Assembly: GCA_050084515.1 (NCBI GenBank)
Contig: CM114274.1
Coordinates: 26,784,001 to 26,848,000 of the forward strand
DNA: 64,000 nt
Direction: 5' to 3'
Source of the DNA: Blasia pusilla
Taxonomy: Eukaryota; Marchantiophyta; Marchantiopsida; Blasiales
This document shows, piece by piece, positions 1-10,200 of this stretch; the first letter of the stretch is position 1, and every line of letters starts with the position of its first letter. The notes beneath the pieces were generated by a model, which saw only the letters and a list, made by a program, of their open reading frames with translations, made no database searches and had not been told where the DNA came from. Position numbers and translations under genes: made by a program.

Positions 1-152
1 AGCAACGACCAACAGAATCTCACGCGATGGGCTGTGAGTAGACATGAACTACATCTTTCATGTGTGTTTGGAACTAGCAGGTTTTGTTCTGGTGCCAGTG
101 AGGCCCATTTTCTGTTCTGATGGCTGGTGGTTCCTTGTTCTTGTGGTCTCAG

Positions 153-275
153 GTTCTGTACGCGGGCTCACTGTTGAAGAATAACACAAAAGCATATGAT
201 GCACTCATGGAAGCAATGGCTCGGAAAGCACCAGTTTCTGAATGTGTGGAGGTGATTGAGAAGGCAGCAGCATAG
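153..275 (+). CDS. C-terminal exon of an unrecognised gene
   Basis: An open frame follows a plausible 3' splice site (pyrimidine-rich tract ending in CAG just before the exon) and runs 40 codons to a TAG stop. The peptide begins VLYAGSLLKNN and ends VIEKAAA. It is mostly helical in character (ALMEAMARKAPV), which would suit the last helices of a helical-repeat protein, but I recognise no family. The rest of the gene lies left of the window or in the first 150 bases, where no convincing upstream exon was found. The bases after the stop look like a 3' UTR. Confidence 0.5.
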   Translation, partial: VLYAGSLLKNNTKAYDALMEAMARKAPVSECVEVIEKAAA

Positions 276-2019
276 AGTATGAATGCTCAGAGACTTGATC
301 TATGACAGAGTGGGATCAGGCCGTGGGTTTAATTTATTCACAGATCTGGGCTGCTCATTTCTCAACACTTTCCACCACATTTTTGTGGTTGTTTCCTGGC
401 TCTGCTGAGTTTCTCCTGTGTTGAATCAATGCACACACAGGATGCCTGACTATTCAAAGTAGATCCAGATCTAACGTAACACAAACATCAAAACTCACTT
501 TTTGGATGGATATAATGAAAACACTTTTGTACATGTGTAACGCACCAGCCGAGCATGATAACATAACAGCGAATGGTAACAAACAATATTTTTGCTGTCA
601 TGGGCTGTGGGTGACAGCATTAGTAGTTAGTACGGTGCTACTTCTGGTGGTGTTTGTGCTTGTGGAACTGACGAGTTCTGTGGTACTTCTTCTTGCAGTT
701 CCAGCGGTTCTTTTATTTTGTTTACTTTTTAAGAAATCTAATTGCCAGAGGTGAATGAGATGAGGTGAGCAGTCACGGGTAGCCCTATAAATTCATGTGT
801 ACATAATTATTTTGGTACATCTAGTTTATTCATGAATGCCAAGAAAATACTTTCTTTTTCAACCATAAGACACACTACATGACCTCCACAAAGTGAGCAA
901 TCTTATTCTTCCATAGCGTTCATCCTTGCTCCAAAAGATCCCGTAAGAGTCTTGCCATAACTTATCTTACCCATCCTCCCCAGGACAAGAAAAATCTACA
1001 CTTAACTCAAGCTAAGTCTCATGTTTGAAACTAGAGCTGCAAGAGCTTTTACCCCAAATGGGAGAGGTTGTGAGAATTGCGGAATGAATTGAAATTGCGT
1101 TTGTACTCTCTGTGTTCTCTATATTGATATATTGAAAGCCGATACAAAAGTAGTAAAGTCTGCTCTAAACTAAGAGCCGAGGTAACTGTGTCACTTCAGA
1201 AATGTCTCATAGCTACGTATTGTTTCGCAAGATGAAACGTTACTAGCAGTAATCAATGGTCATAAACAGAACATTGATCCTAATCTAATCTAGATCGTCC
1301 GTATGGATTGATCTGTGTGATCAATTCTTGGATCAGTACTCTAATGATTTGTTTTGCTGGACTAATTGATTTCCTACAGAGGTGACAACTGAAGGCAAGG
1401 TTGTGAGTTGCATTGGACAGTACATAAGACATTGTGGCCCACTTTCCTAGTTCCTGCATTAACTTAGAATGATAAATGGGATGAACTCATCAGGGACATA
1501 GTAAGAACTAGTACAAGCTCATAGATACACAATAATAAAGACTGCTGTATGCGCACCATTGCTATGCAGAGATGACAAGTTGTACAAATGATCTGCTCGT
1601 ATCCCGGAAAAGGGGTATGCGCATGAACCTTGGTCAACTAGAGAAAACTTGTACTAAAGAGGAGGGACATTCACTATATTTGTATACTAAAGAAACTTTA
1701 CAAAAATCTTCCGTCTCCATTTTGCCCACTGCAGATTTCATGCCCAAATGTCCACATTGGAAGCCGTCAAGTTTGCAAATAAATGTTGTATTCAATCGAT
1801 GGCGCAATCAACATACACACTTCACCACAACTAAGTCAAATCAAGAGGTCAGCCCAAGAACACTGCCAGTTTCTTCATAATATTAAAGTTCATGGAGGTC
1901 ACTCATTTACAGATTTCCATGCTCATGAAACAATCAATGCAATTCTGTCACAGGCTAGGAGGGTAAAAGCCCATCACTAGCTCTTCTTTTGCTCGACCTC
2001 ACGAGAGTATTGACACCTC
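276..2019. other. Intergenic, no gene seen
   Basis: This holds the probable 3' UTR of the leftmost gene and then AT-rich sequence up to the stop of the minus-strand methyltransferase. Short open frames here (for example 506-754, with a hydrophobic stretch) have no splice context or recognisable similarity. No repeat or RNA gene was recognised. Confidence 0.5.
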
Positions 2020-3206
2020 TCATTGGAGCTTGTCAAATCGATACAAGTAAAGATCTATGCCATCTACTCTCGTGGTCCTGGAAGGCTCCAACATCTCAAA
2101 AGGCCAACAGAAGGAAACTACTCTGGCACCTGTTGGAAGTTGCTGCACAAGCTTTGGGTACAACTCTCTGTTTCCTTTCACAGTTAGGTACAGGGCAACC
2201 ACAGAAGCTGCAGAAAGGTCCACCATGAAAGCATCCTTGTGCTCCAGAGAAATCATGTGAGTCAAGCCTGCCTCTCCTACAGCTCGAACACCTTCCGCAA
2301 ACAAGTCTGGGTCCAGCTCCACTCCATAGCCATGTGCGCCGTGATGCTTTGCAGCTGCCATAGACCCCATTCAAAATGATCATTTGGTGCAGCGAGTAGG
2401 AATCCCAAATGTCCACTAAACTCCGTCATACAGTTGCCAGATTCAGGTGTGGTTCGACAGAATTAGAGAGGACAGATTATGTAGGCATTGTGACTCATGA
2501 TTATTTAGATAATGAACAACATTTTTCTCTCCGAGTGCAATTACCACCAGTACATCAGACTCGAGTTCCCAGATCTCTTGACAGGTCCTACTCTCACCAT
2601 CGCTGACTTCATGACTTGCAAGACCCTGCTTCAGATTGCTGAATTATCATACAGATGTGCGAAGGCCAGAGGGTAAACGCCATCTGGACCAGATCTTCTG
2701 TCTATGGGCTCTCCATCCTCAGTTCTTGCAAAAATGCAAATCAAAGTCCCATGGCACTCACCCTGTGGACAAAAAAATCTATTCACCCATGTCCCAGACA
2801 GGAGATGCTCCTCACCCTAAGTTGAAACTCACATTATTTAGAATTGTTTTCTCTTACATGGGTCATCCATATCCTAGACAGGATACACTTCCCTGAGGTT
2901 GAGACCCTAAACACCCTTCACTGTTGTCCACCATTCGCACTCAGGCCATGACATAAAGAGAGAGAATGCATTTGCACAACATTGGCAGATTCGGGAAACG
3001 CAGAAGTGGACTGACTCACCTGCGATTAGAAGGCGGGCATCCCCGCATCCGAGGTCCACCACATGATCGTCATTCCTCACCTCTGCCAACTCCAGCATTC
3101 GACGCACAATGTGGGGCGGTGTGCCATGATATGGAGCTAGGCGCTGCCCTGCCAAGTACCTCAACCATAAGCCCAACCGAAGCCCCCGAATTGCACCATC
3201 TGCCAT
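2020..3206 (-). CDS. SAM-dependent methyltransferase, FAM173/ATPSCKMT-like, two exons
   Basis: Exon 1 is 3020-3206 and exon 2 is 2020-2354, joined across a 665-bp GT-AG intron in phase 1. Together they give 173 residues. The ATG at 3206 is the first true ATG; an in-frame GTG lies 12 codons upstream. The fold is class I Rossmann methyltransferase. Motif I is VVDLGCGDARLLIAAAK, created exactly across the splice junction, and the next strand ends in an acidic residue (GYGVELDPDLF) that should bind the SAM ribose. A later strand reads ARVVSFCWPF. The order and spacing resemble the FAM173 lysine methyltransferases (mitochondrial ATP synthase c-subunit and ANT methylation in animals). The basic, hydrophobic N-terminus (GLRLGLWLRYLAGQRLAP) could be an organelle signal or membrane anchor. 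The substrate is inferred only. The gene is downstream of, and unrelated to, the next methyltransferase on the same strand. Confidence 0.85.
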
Positions 3207-3245
3207 TTTTGCTGCACTCCAAACTGCAAGAAGCAACTGCACATC

Positions 3246-3330
3246 CCTCAGCCTCAGCCTCAGCCACTTCCTCTTCCTCTCCCTATTCCTCCTCCTCTTT
3301 CTATTCCTATTCCTATTCCTCTTCCTCAGC
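3246..3330. repeat. Pyrimidine-rich simple repeat in the methyltransferase leader
   Basis: Tandem CTCAGC, CTTCCT and CTATTC hexamer-like units lie 40-125 bases upstream of the ATG at 3206. In the minus-strand transcript this would be a purine-rich (GGAATA, GAGGAA) 5' UTR or core promoter tract. Confidence 0.6.
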
Positions 3331-3904
3331 AGAATGTCAATACAATCTTAACCCTTGGAACTTTAGGCCATTCTGCAGCAGCGTCTGTGCTCCTAAGAGA
3401 TGGCCAGAAGACCATATAAAACCCTACGGAGTTGTGGAAGCTGTCCATGCACTGGAGGAAGGGGTCGTTCCACTGGGCTGTTCGAGATTCGGTGGTGGAT
3501 TGCTGCACGCTGCATCGAGATGCTCAGAACATCCACAACGACGAGCGAGGTAAGAAAACCCTAAGGAATTGTGGTGGAGTCTGGCCATGAGCTCCTTGCA
3601 CTGGCTATGGCGATGGTCCGATTGGGCTGTCCCAGATTCAGCGATAGGCAGCTATCGAAAGGGAATAAAAGCCCATCTCTGGAAGCTTTCAGAGTCAGAA
3701 TTTTCCGAGCCCTCGCAAAACAGACAGACTTCGATAAGATTGGAGCCCTCCAATCTGCCATTTATTTCAACACATCATAAGAGAGCATTGCACGAGGCTG
3801 CCGCCCATAAAAGCATCACGAACACGAAATTCTTCCTCAGTCGACTGGTTCCTTCGAATCTCCCTCCCCATCCACTCAACCCCACGCGAAAGAGGGCACC
3901 ACAT

Positions 3905-4750
3905 TCACCGACAGTGCGAATCGGTCCTGGCAACGGAAGCAGTCCGAATGGACATGGCATAAAGTGCGACTCTCGAGCTGCGAAACTCGGGATGCCAGTC
4001 GCTCGCAGGAACTCTCCCCACAACGAAGTCTTTGATGGCGGCATCGAAGAAGCACTCCAGAACCGCATCGTTTCTCAGCTCACCAGAGAGGAAGATTGTA
4101 GTATGGCTTCCACTGAGCGCTCGCAAAGTCTCCAGCAGATCTGGCACCACATCTTCGTTGTAAATCACATCCGATGCTAGCACGAAGTCAGGCTTCCTGG
4201 GCTCCAACAGCTCTGCCTCCGGCTCCTCTCCCCATGTCAGCTCCAGCACCCGAGCATCACCTCGAGAGCTCAAGTATCGGGCATTCTCCCTCACGTTCTT
4301 CTCCAGCAGTTTGAGGCGATCAGGAAGGTCTGTCAAAACGACATGGGCTCCAAGAAGAGCTGCAATGCAGCCCACGAGCCCACAGCCAGATCCCAGTTCG
4401 ACCACGTTTTTGTGGTGGAGGTGCAGGAGGTTCGAGTCTGCGGAGTGCTCCAGGAACTTGGCCAGAATCACGCCACTGTCCCACATGACAGCGCCAGTGA
4501 CACCCGTTTGGCAGAGGGAGGAAGGGGTCTGGGCGATGGAGAGCTGGTGCCCACAAGCATCCACTCGCAATTGGAGGGCTGTGTGGCTCACGAATGCGTT
4601 TGGTGGGGAGAGTGTCGGCTGCTGCAGACCCCACAAGAGCATCACCTCTTCGCTCCCCTCCAGCACAAGAATTACTGCCTTCGCCCACGATCCCACCATT
4701 CCCATTTCCATTCCCTCCGATTCCTCATTATCAGCTTCACTGCCATTCAT
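3905..4750 (-). CDS. METTL21-like lysine methyltransferase (Methyltransf_16 family)
   Basis: An intronless 281-residue frame starts at a true ATG (4748-4750). Residues 86-101 hold the family's GAVMWDSGVILAKFLE segment, followed by SAM motif I VVELGSGCGLVG (117-128). Next come the acidic motif VVLTDLP (137-143) and the post-motif SDVIYNED (193-200), which corresponds to the (D/E)xxY element of this family. A late strand reads SSRVALYAMS. Length and order match plant and animal METTL21/VCP-KMT/eEF1A-KMT type enzymes, which methylate lysines of chaperones and translation factors in the cytosol. The exact substrate cannot be told. The first 16-20 residues (MNGSEADNEESEG) are encoded by one unit of the tandem array that extends upstream, so the N-terminus and 5' UTR are probably repeat-derived. 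A CT/GA microsatellite abuts the start codon. Confidence 0.85.
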   Translation of the reverse strand: MNGSEADNEESEGMEMGMVGSWAKAVILVLEGSEEVMLLWGLQQPTLSPPNAFVSHTALQLRVDACGHQLSIAQTPSSLCQTGVTGAVMWDSGVILAKFLEHSADSNLLHLHHKNVVELGSGCGLVGCIAALLGAHVVLTDLPDRLKLLEKNVRENARYLSSRGDARVLELTWGEEPEAELLEPRKPDFVLASDVIYNEDVVPDLLETLRALSGSHTTIFLSGELRNDAVLECFFDAAIKDFVVGRVPASDWHPEFRSSRVALYAMSIRTASVARTDSHCR

Positions 4751-6140
4751 CTCTCTCTCTCTCTCTCTCTCACCTGTCGCTGCTTCTTCGATGTCCTGCT
4801 GTTTGCTTCACGCTCTTCTGAGCTCTCTCGATTCGATGGAGCTCGAACTGTAGTGGATCACGATTCCGCCATTCCCTCCACTGCTTCCAAATCGGCTTCA
4901 CTGCCATTCATCTCCCCCCCACCTTTCGCTTGTTCTTCGATGTCTTCCTGTCTGAGACCTGATCTGTCGAACTGAGCTTGGGCTGATGATCCTAAACCCT
5001 AAACCCACGATTCCACCACTCTCCCCACTTCTTCATGGTCAGATTCACTGTCGTTCATGGCTCACCCTGAACGCTTTCGTTCCATATCTGGCTCGATCGG
5101 TTTCCTCCACTCTCTGGCGGGTCTCTCTCAATAGAATTAAGCTCGAAGTGTGCTGGATACTCCAGAACCCACGATTCCACCAGTCCCTCCACTCATTTCA
5201 TCACTGGCAGTTGCCTTGTCTTCGATGTCTAGCGATCTGAGCCCGAATCAGTAATCTTCACGCTCTTCTGGGCCCTCACTAGAATTGAGATTGATGTATA
5301 GTGGCTCACCCGTAACTCACGATTTCACCATTCCCTCCACTCTTCGAAATCGGCTTCACTGGCATGCGGTCATGTCCCACCTCTGGCTCTCCATAACCTG
5401 ATCAGTTTTCTGACTTCAACCTCTTCTGGCCTCTCCAAAGTGATCGAACTCTAAGAATAGTGCATCATTGTAAACCCTAAACCCATGATTCCACCAGTCC
5501 CTCCTCTTCCTTACAATCAGCTTCACTACCTTTCGCTTCTCTTCGATGTCTCGATCTCCGAGCCCGATTCGGTATTTATCACTCTCTTGTGGGATCTCTC
5601 CATCGAATTGGCTCGTACTGGAGTCTACACCCACGATTCCACGATTGCCGCCTCCACTTCTTCAAAATCAGCTTCACTGGTATGCGTTCATCTCTCACCT
5701 TCAGCTTGTTTTTCGATGACTGGCTGTCTGTACCCCAATTTTCTTCATGCTCTTCTGGGCTCTCTCAATTGAATTGAGATCTAACTATGGTGGATCATCA
5801 TAAGCCCTAGACCCACGATTCAACCAGTGCCACCTCTTCCTCATAATCAGCTTCACTGGCATTCATCACTCACCTTCAGCTTTTCGTGGATGTCTTGCTC
5901 TCTAAACCGTCAACACCTTTCTTCACTCTCTTGAATGGAGAAAGCCCACAAGAGTCAGGTGCATTTGATCATTAGAGAGTGGATGGCACTAACCCTAAAC
6001 CCACGAATCAACCATTCCCTCCGTTTTTTCATTATCGAATTCACCATCTTTGACTTTTCTTCGATGCTTTCCTCTGAGCCCTAATCGACTTTTGGGCCCT
6101 TTCAATTGAATAGGACTGGAAGTGTAGAGAAGTCTTTCAG
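4680..6140. repeat. Degenerate tandem array, about nine units of 145-185 bp
   Basis: Each unit has the order: (CCCTAAACCC)ACGATTCCACCA, TCCCTCCACT, TCTTCAAAATCAGCTTCACTG, CATTCATCTCTCACC, TTCTTCGATG, then a block ending CTCTTCTGGG-CTCTC-ATTGAATTGA. Units start near 4680, 4857, 4986, 5153, 5301, 5461, 5620, 5789 and 5975. Divergence is high (indels and many substitutions), so the array is old. The first unit contains the start codon of the METTL21-like gene. Several others keep the matching CAT on the plus strand (for example 4909-4911 and 5056-5058). Units at 4989, 5472 and 5989 carry telobox-like AAACCCTAAACCC. The array covers the whole upstream region and probably the promoter of that gene. 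Confidence 0.8.
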
Positions 6141-7270
6141 GAGTGGATGGGAAGCATGAGTGGAGGAAGATATGGAGGATCGCATCTAAACACTTATGGA
6201 GTTCTTAAAAACTTCTTGTCGATGCTGCCCTATCCAACGTTCTTGTCTTTGTCAAATCGCACCGAGCTCTGATGGGGTGAAAACTTTTCATGGTCTTTCA
6301 GCTGAAGGGTCTCATATGTCTAAACCGAATATTTTGGATCAATCTTGATAAGAATTTCTATAGAAGGGTCCATGTCCTAAAACTAGTGCTTCAAATCATG
6401 AATAATGATGACGTTTTTTGATGATTCATTTCTCTCTTGCATAGTTTCCCCTTCTTCCCATCTGTTCTTTTCGTTTTCTCAATTACTATGGGGATAATCT
6501 CAGCTCTACCACCCCTTCAGGCGGCACTGGACTCACCAGAGAGTTGTTGATACTCATCTATATCTGCACGAAAAACGATGTGAACGAATTGGATCCTTCA
6601 ATTCTGCGAAACTGACCTCCCATGGTCTCGAATGACTACAGGATTGGAGTTTCTTCCCAACTGATTCGTGTGAAGATGCTGGCTTTGGAATGAGGGAATC
6701 ATCCTACTCTACTTCATGCCTTTTCTTTGGCTGTTGAATGGACAGCATCGGAGTCATAACACGGCTCGAAACCTCATAGTACATCCAACCACAAGCTTTT
6801 CTATGACTACAGCCTCATTGACATTCGAGCCCCTCTGCAGATGAAGCAGCGACTTTGAAACCTAAAGAATGGCCAGATCGAGGAGCTCTGTTCTTCAATG
6901 TTCACGATGCATAATTCCATCCATGGATGAGAAGACTTTCTGCCTACGAAAGACGGCTGACAGATACTTTCTTCCGAGTTCGAAGAGGCACACCTTCATT
7001 ATGCGGTTTATTTCCTATGATTGGAGAGATCAGTTTAATCAGATCTACCATGGCAAAAAGCATCTTCTCAAGCAGTTCTTCAGGACTGGTCAGTTCACAC
7101 GATGGATCAATGTAGCCTATTCGACATATTTCATCAGACCTCTGTGGTCGATCACTACAGCAATCTGATCGAGAGCAAAGACATAAGTATGGTGCCCGAA
7201 TCAGAGTATCACACCATCCCCTTCTGTTGGGGCAAAAGAAGGCGATGCACTACACTTGAGAAGGTATAAC
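6141..7270. other. Region 3' of the alpha-amylase, no gene recognised
   Basis: This lies between the tandem array and the amylase stop codon. It should contain the amylase 3' UTR. A 99-codon plus-strand frame at 6869-7168 is antisense to that UTR, resembles no family I know and lacks splice signals, so it is not called. Confidence 0.5.
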
Positions 7271-10200
7271 TCACTGATCACGTACACGCTTCTTCTCCCA
7301 AACAATGAAGCCATCTCCAATAGATGCAACACTGTACTCATCCAACTGGGGAGCCAAATCTCCTATCTCCAACCTGGGGCCGATCTTGACTACCAGAGAT
7401 TCATCAATTCTAGCTATGTACAGATCACTCTCTGCAGCCACAATCTCGACCTTACTGTTGGCTCGGATGCCATTGCGTTTGCGAATGTGTATGAGTTCCT
7501 TGATGACACCTTGGAGTCCCTCCCAATCGAAGTAGTGGTCGTAGAACTGCAGAGACCCAGGCAAGTTTGCCATGATCATTAGTTAGACCTTACAACTGCA
7601 CCTGCATCTTACTACCAACAAGCAACCACCTACAACTGCAAACATCGACTCCCTTCTGGTCACCGTCAGAAGATTTCAGGGTCATCAACACTGGGCAGAA
7701 AGTACCACCGATTGAGTAGACCTAATCACTTCCTAGTGTGGGTCTGGAGAGAATGGGAAAGAGCACTGCATATTTCGGAGTTCGATGAGAGAGATCGAGA
7801 AGAAGTCGCTTTTTCTACTCCAAGTCTCAAAGTGATGAGCCCAAGAACGGAGCAATCTTTCCTTGTCTCCAAGAAGTTTCCTATCTCATAAATCCGTTCC
7901 AACTTCAGTGCTCACTCATGGCTTCACCTTGTGACTGGACTCTTAAAATGAAGACGTGTTGAGCTGAATGAATGCCCTACTTCCATCCCAAGAATCTTCC
8001 CATCTCATCACTCAGTTCCAACTTCCCAGGGCTCAATCCCAGAAGTGCATAGCTGTGGCTGAACTCCCAGCATACCCCCTAAATGAAGAGGTGATGGGAT
8101 GAATAAATGCTGATTGGTATTTGGAGAGCTGCCTCTTTCCCTGGTGGTGAAGTTCCCCTCCTGGGACATGGATGACCCATGCTCCCAAAGAGAGCCAGAC
8201 GGTGTGTGCCAGGGTGAAAATCCCCAGACCTTCATTACTAGTTCTCCTTTTTCTTCATGGGCAGTTGAGGCTCGAAGCTTGACATCTGGCCATGAACTGT
8301 CAAGATCTTCTTTCGTACTTCATGGAGAGTGCAGTCCAAGCAATACTTGAAGCCTGAAATCTTCTGAAACAATACCCCAAGATGTGATGCCAAGGCGCGT
8401 GCACACACACACACAGATATGGATGGGATCCCTATCTGCTTCCCCAGGACTGCAAGATCAAGTCTACTCAAAGCAAATCTTGTCCTCTCAACTCATTGGA
8501 TGTCTACTCTACTCCTGATCTCCATAGATCATGGCAGCTCTCCTCGATCTACTCCTAGGAAGGAGGGCATGGCAGGCAACAGGAAACTGTGAAGGTCGCA
8601 AGAAAATTACAAATCATGATCATATGCGTGCTTCGAACCACGTATTTGCACCAGTCCTTATTGTGTGCAACACTTTCTTAGGGTGGAGAGCGTCTCCCAG
8701 CCATCACACTCTTCAGACTAGCTTCACGAGATCACTGCACTGTCTGAGATCTCTAAGGTGGGGTCCTTAGAGATCTCAGACAGTGCAGTGATCAACCTGA
8801 AAAAGAGTACACTTTCGTGGAGCTGCGTCCAAAGACCAGGAAATGCATCAAGCCAATTGAGCGAAGGCGTGAATTCTTGGGTGTCTTAATCTGAGAAAGC
8901 CAGCCCACCATAGCATTAGCTCCACCAAATTCAGATCTAGCTCTAGCCCAAGTGCAGGATAGACCTGTAAAAGGCTGAACTTTCTTGGAGCTGCATCCAA
9001 AGACCAGGAAATGCATCAAGCCAAGGGAGGGAAGGAATGAATTCTGGGGTTTCTTAATCTGAGAAAGCCAGCCCACGATGGCATTAGCTCCACCAAGTTC
9101 AGATCTCTAGACCCAAGTGCAGGATCAACCTGAAAAAGACTAAGCTTTCTTGTAGCTGCATCCAAGGACCAGGAAATGCATCAAGCCAAGGGAGGGAAGG
9201 AATGAATTCTGGGGTTTCTTAACCTGAGAAAGCCAGCCCACCATGGCATTTGCTCCACCAAGGTCAGATCTCTAAACCCAAGTGCAGGATGAACCTGAAA
9301 AAGTCTAAGCTTTCTTGAAGCTGCATCCAAGGATCAGGAAACGCATAAAGCCAAGGGAGGGAAGGAATGAATTCTGGGGTTTCAAAATCTGAGACCTCCA
9401 GCCCACCATGGCATTAGCTCCACCAAATTCAGATCTCTAGACCCAAGTGCAGGATGAACCTGAAAAAGACCAAACTTTCATGGAAGTGCATCCAAAGACC
9501 AGGAGTTTTCTTAAGCCCATACACTCATGGCATTAACTTTAATGAGAGACATATCACTGAAAATCGGCCCCCAAACAAATCAGAGCCCCAGAAACTAATA
9601 TGATGGCCTAGAGTTGCAGACCTCTAGCCTGAAGGTATTGTGAGGATTAGTAAACATGGAGAGTCTCCAAATGATTGTTTTCATAAAAGTAGATCTAAAG
9701 ACTTTATGCGTCTACTGATGCATAAAGGACAGAGTTGTGCACAAAAGGGTCACTCTAGTTGGAGATGTCATCAAGATTGTATCTTAAATCAAAACTAGCT
9801 TCCTTCACGTGCTATGCATGGTGAAAAAATCACCGTGTGGGACACACGTCCGTTAAATCTATTACTTGTTAGTTCTTCTGTTAAAAAGTACACATGTGGA
9901 CACCACTGAAGGGTTCCTCAAACCCCATCCTCTTTTAATAATATAGATGATGTGCATGATTGACGTTGTAGAGACAATTTAGAATTATAATTCTAGTTCG
10001 TAAATAGATTTCAAACATTTTTTGTTTTTTTCCTGTTTGCCTTATTGGAAGAACTGAAATCCCGTTATATTGCAATGAGTCCAAATTGCTTTTATTTCTT
10101 TGATTTTGGCATTGTGTATATTCGTACTATTTTGGAGATTGTTCAAACAATAGATGATGTTATCCAAAGATCATTTGTGCATACTTGAACCACTTTAGGC

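Noticed and set aside
506-754. 82-codon frame with a hydrophobic stretch that could look like a membrane protein
   Set aside because: It lies in the probable 3' UTR of the leftmost gene, has low-complexity Leu/Val content, and has no splice or family support.
3206-3242. Upstream start of the FAM173-like protein at 3242
   Set aside because: The codon there is GTG; the first ATG is at 3206. The same reasoning moved the starts of the amylase (13870), BTB (19451) and copia gag (49828) frames.
4680-6140. CRISPR-like array, because of regularly spaced repeats
   Set aside because: Units are long, degenerate and lack unique spacers; the DNA is eukaryotic nuclear.
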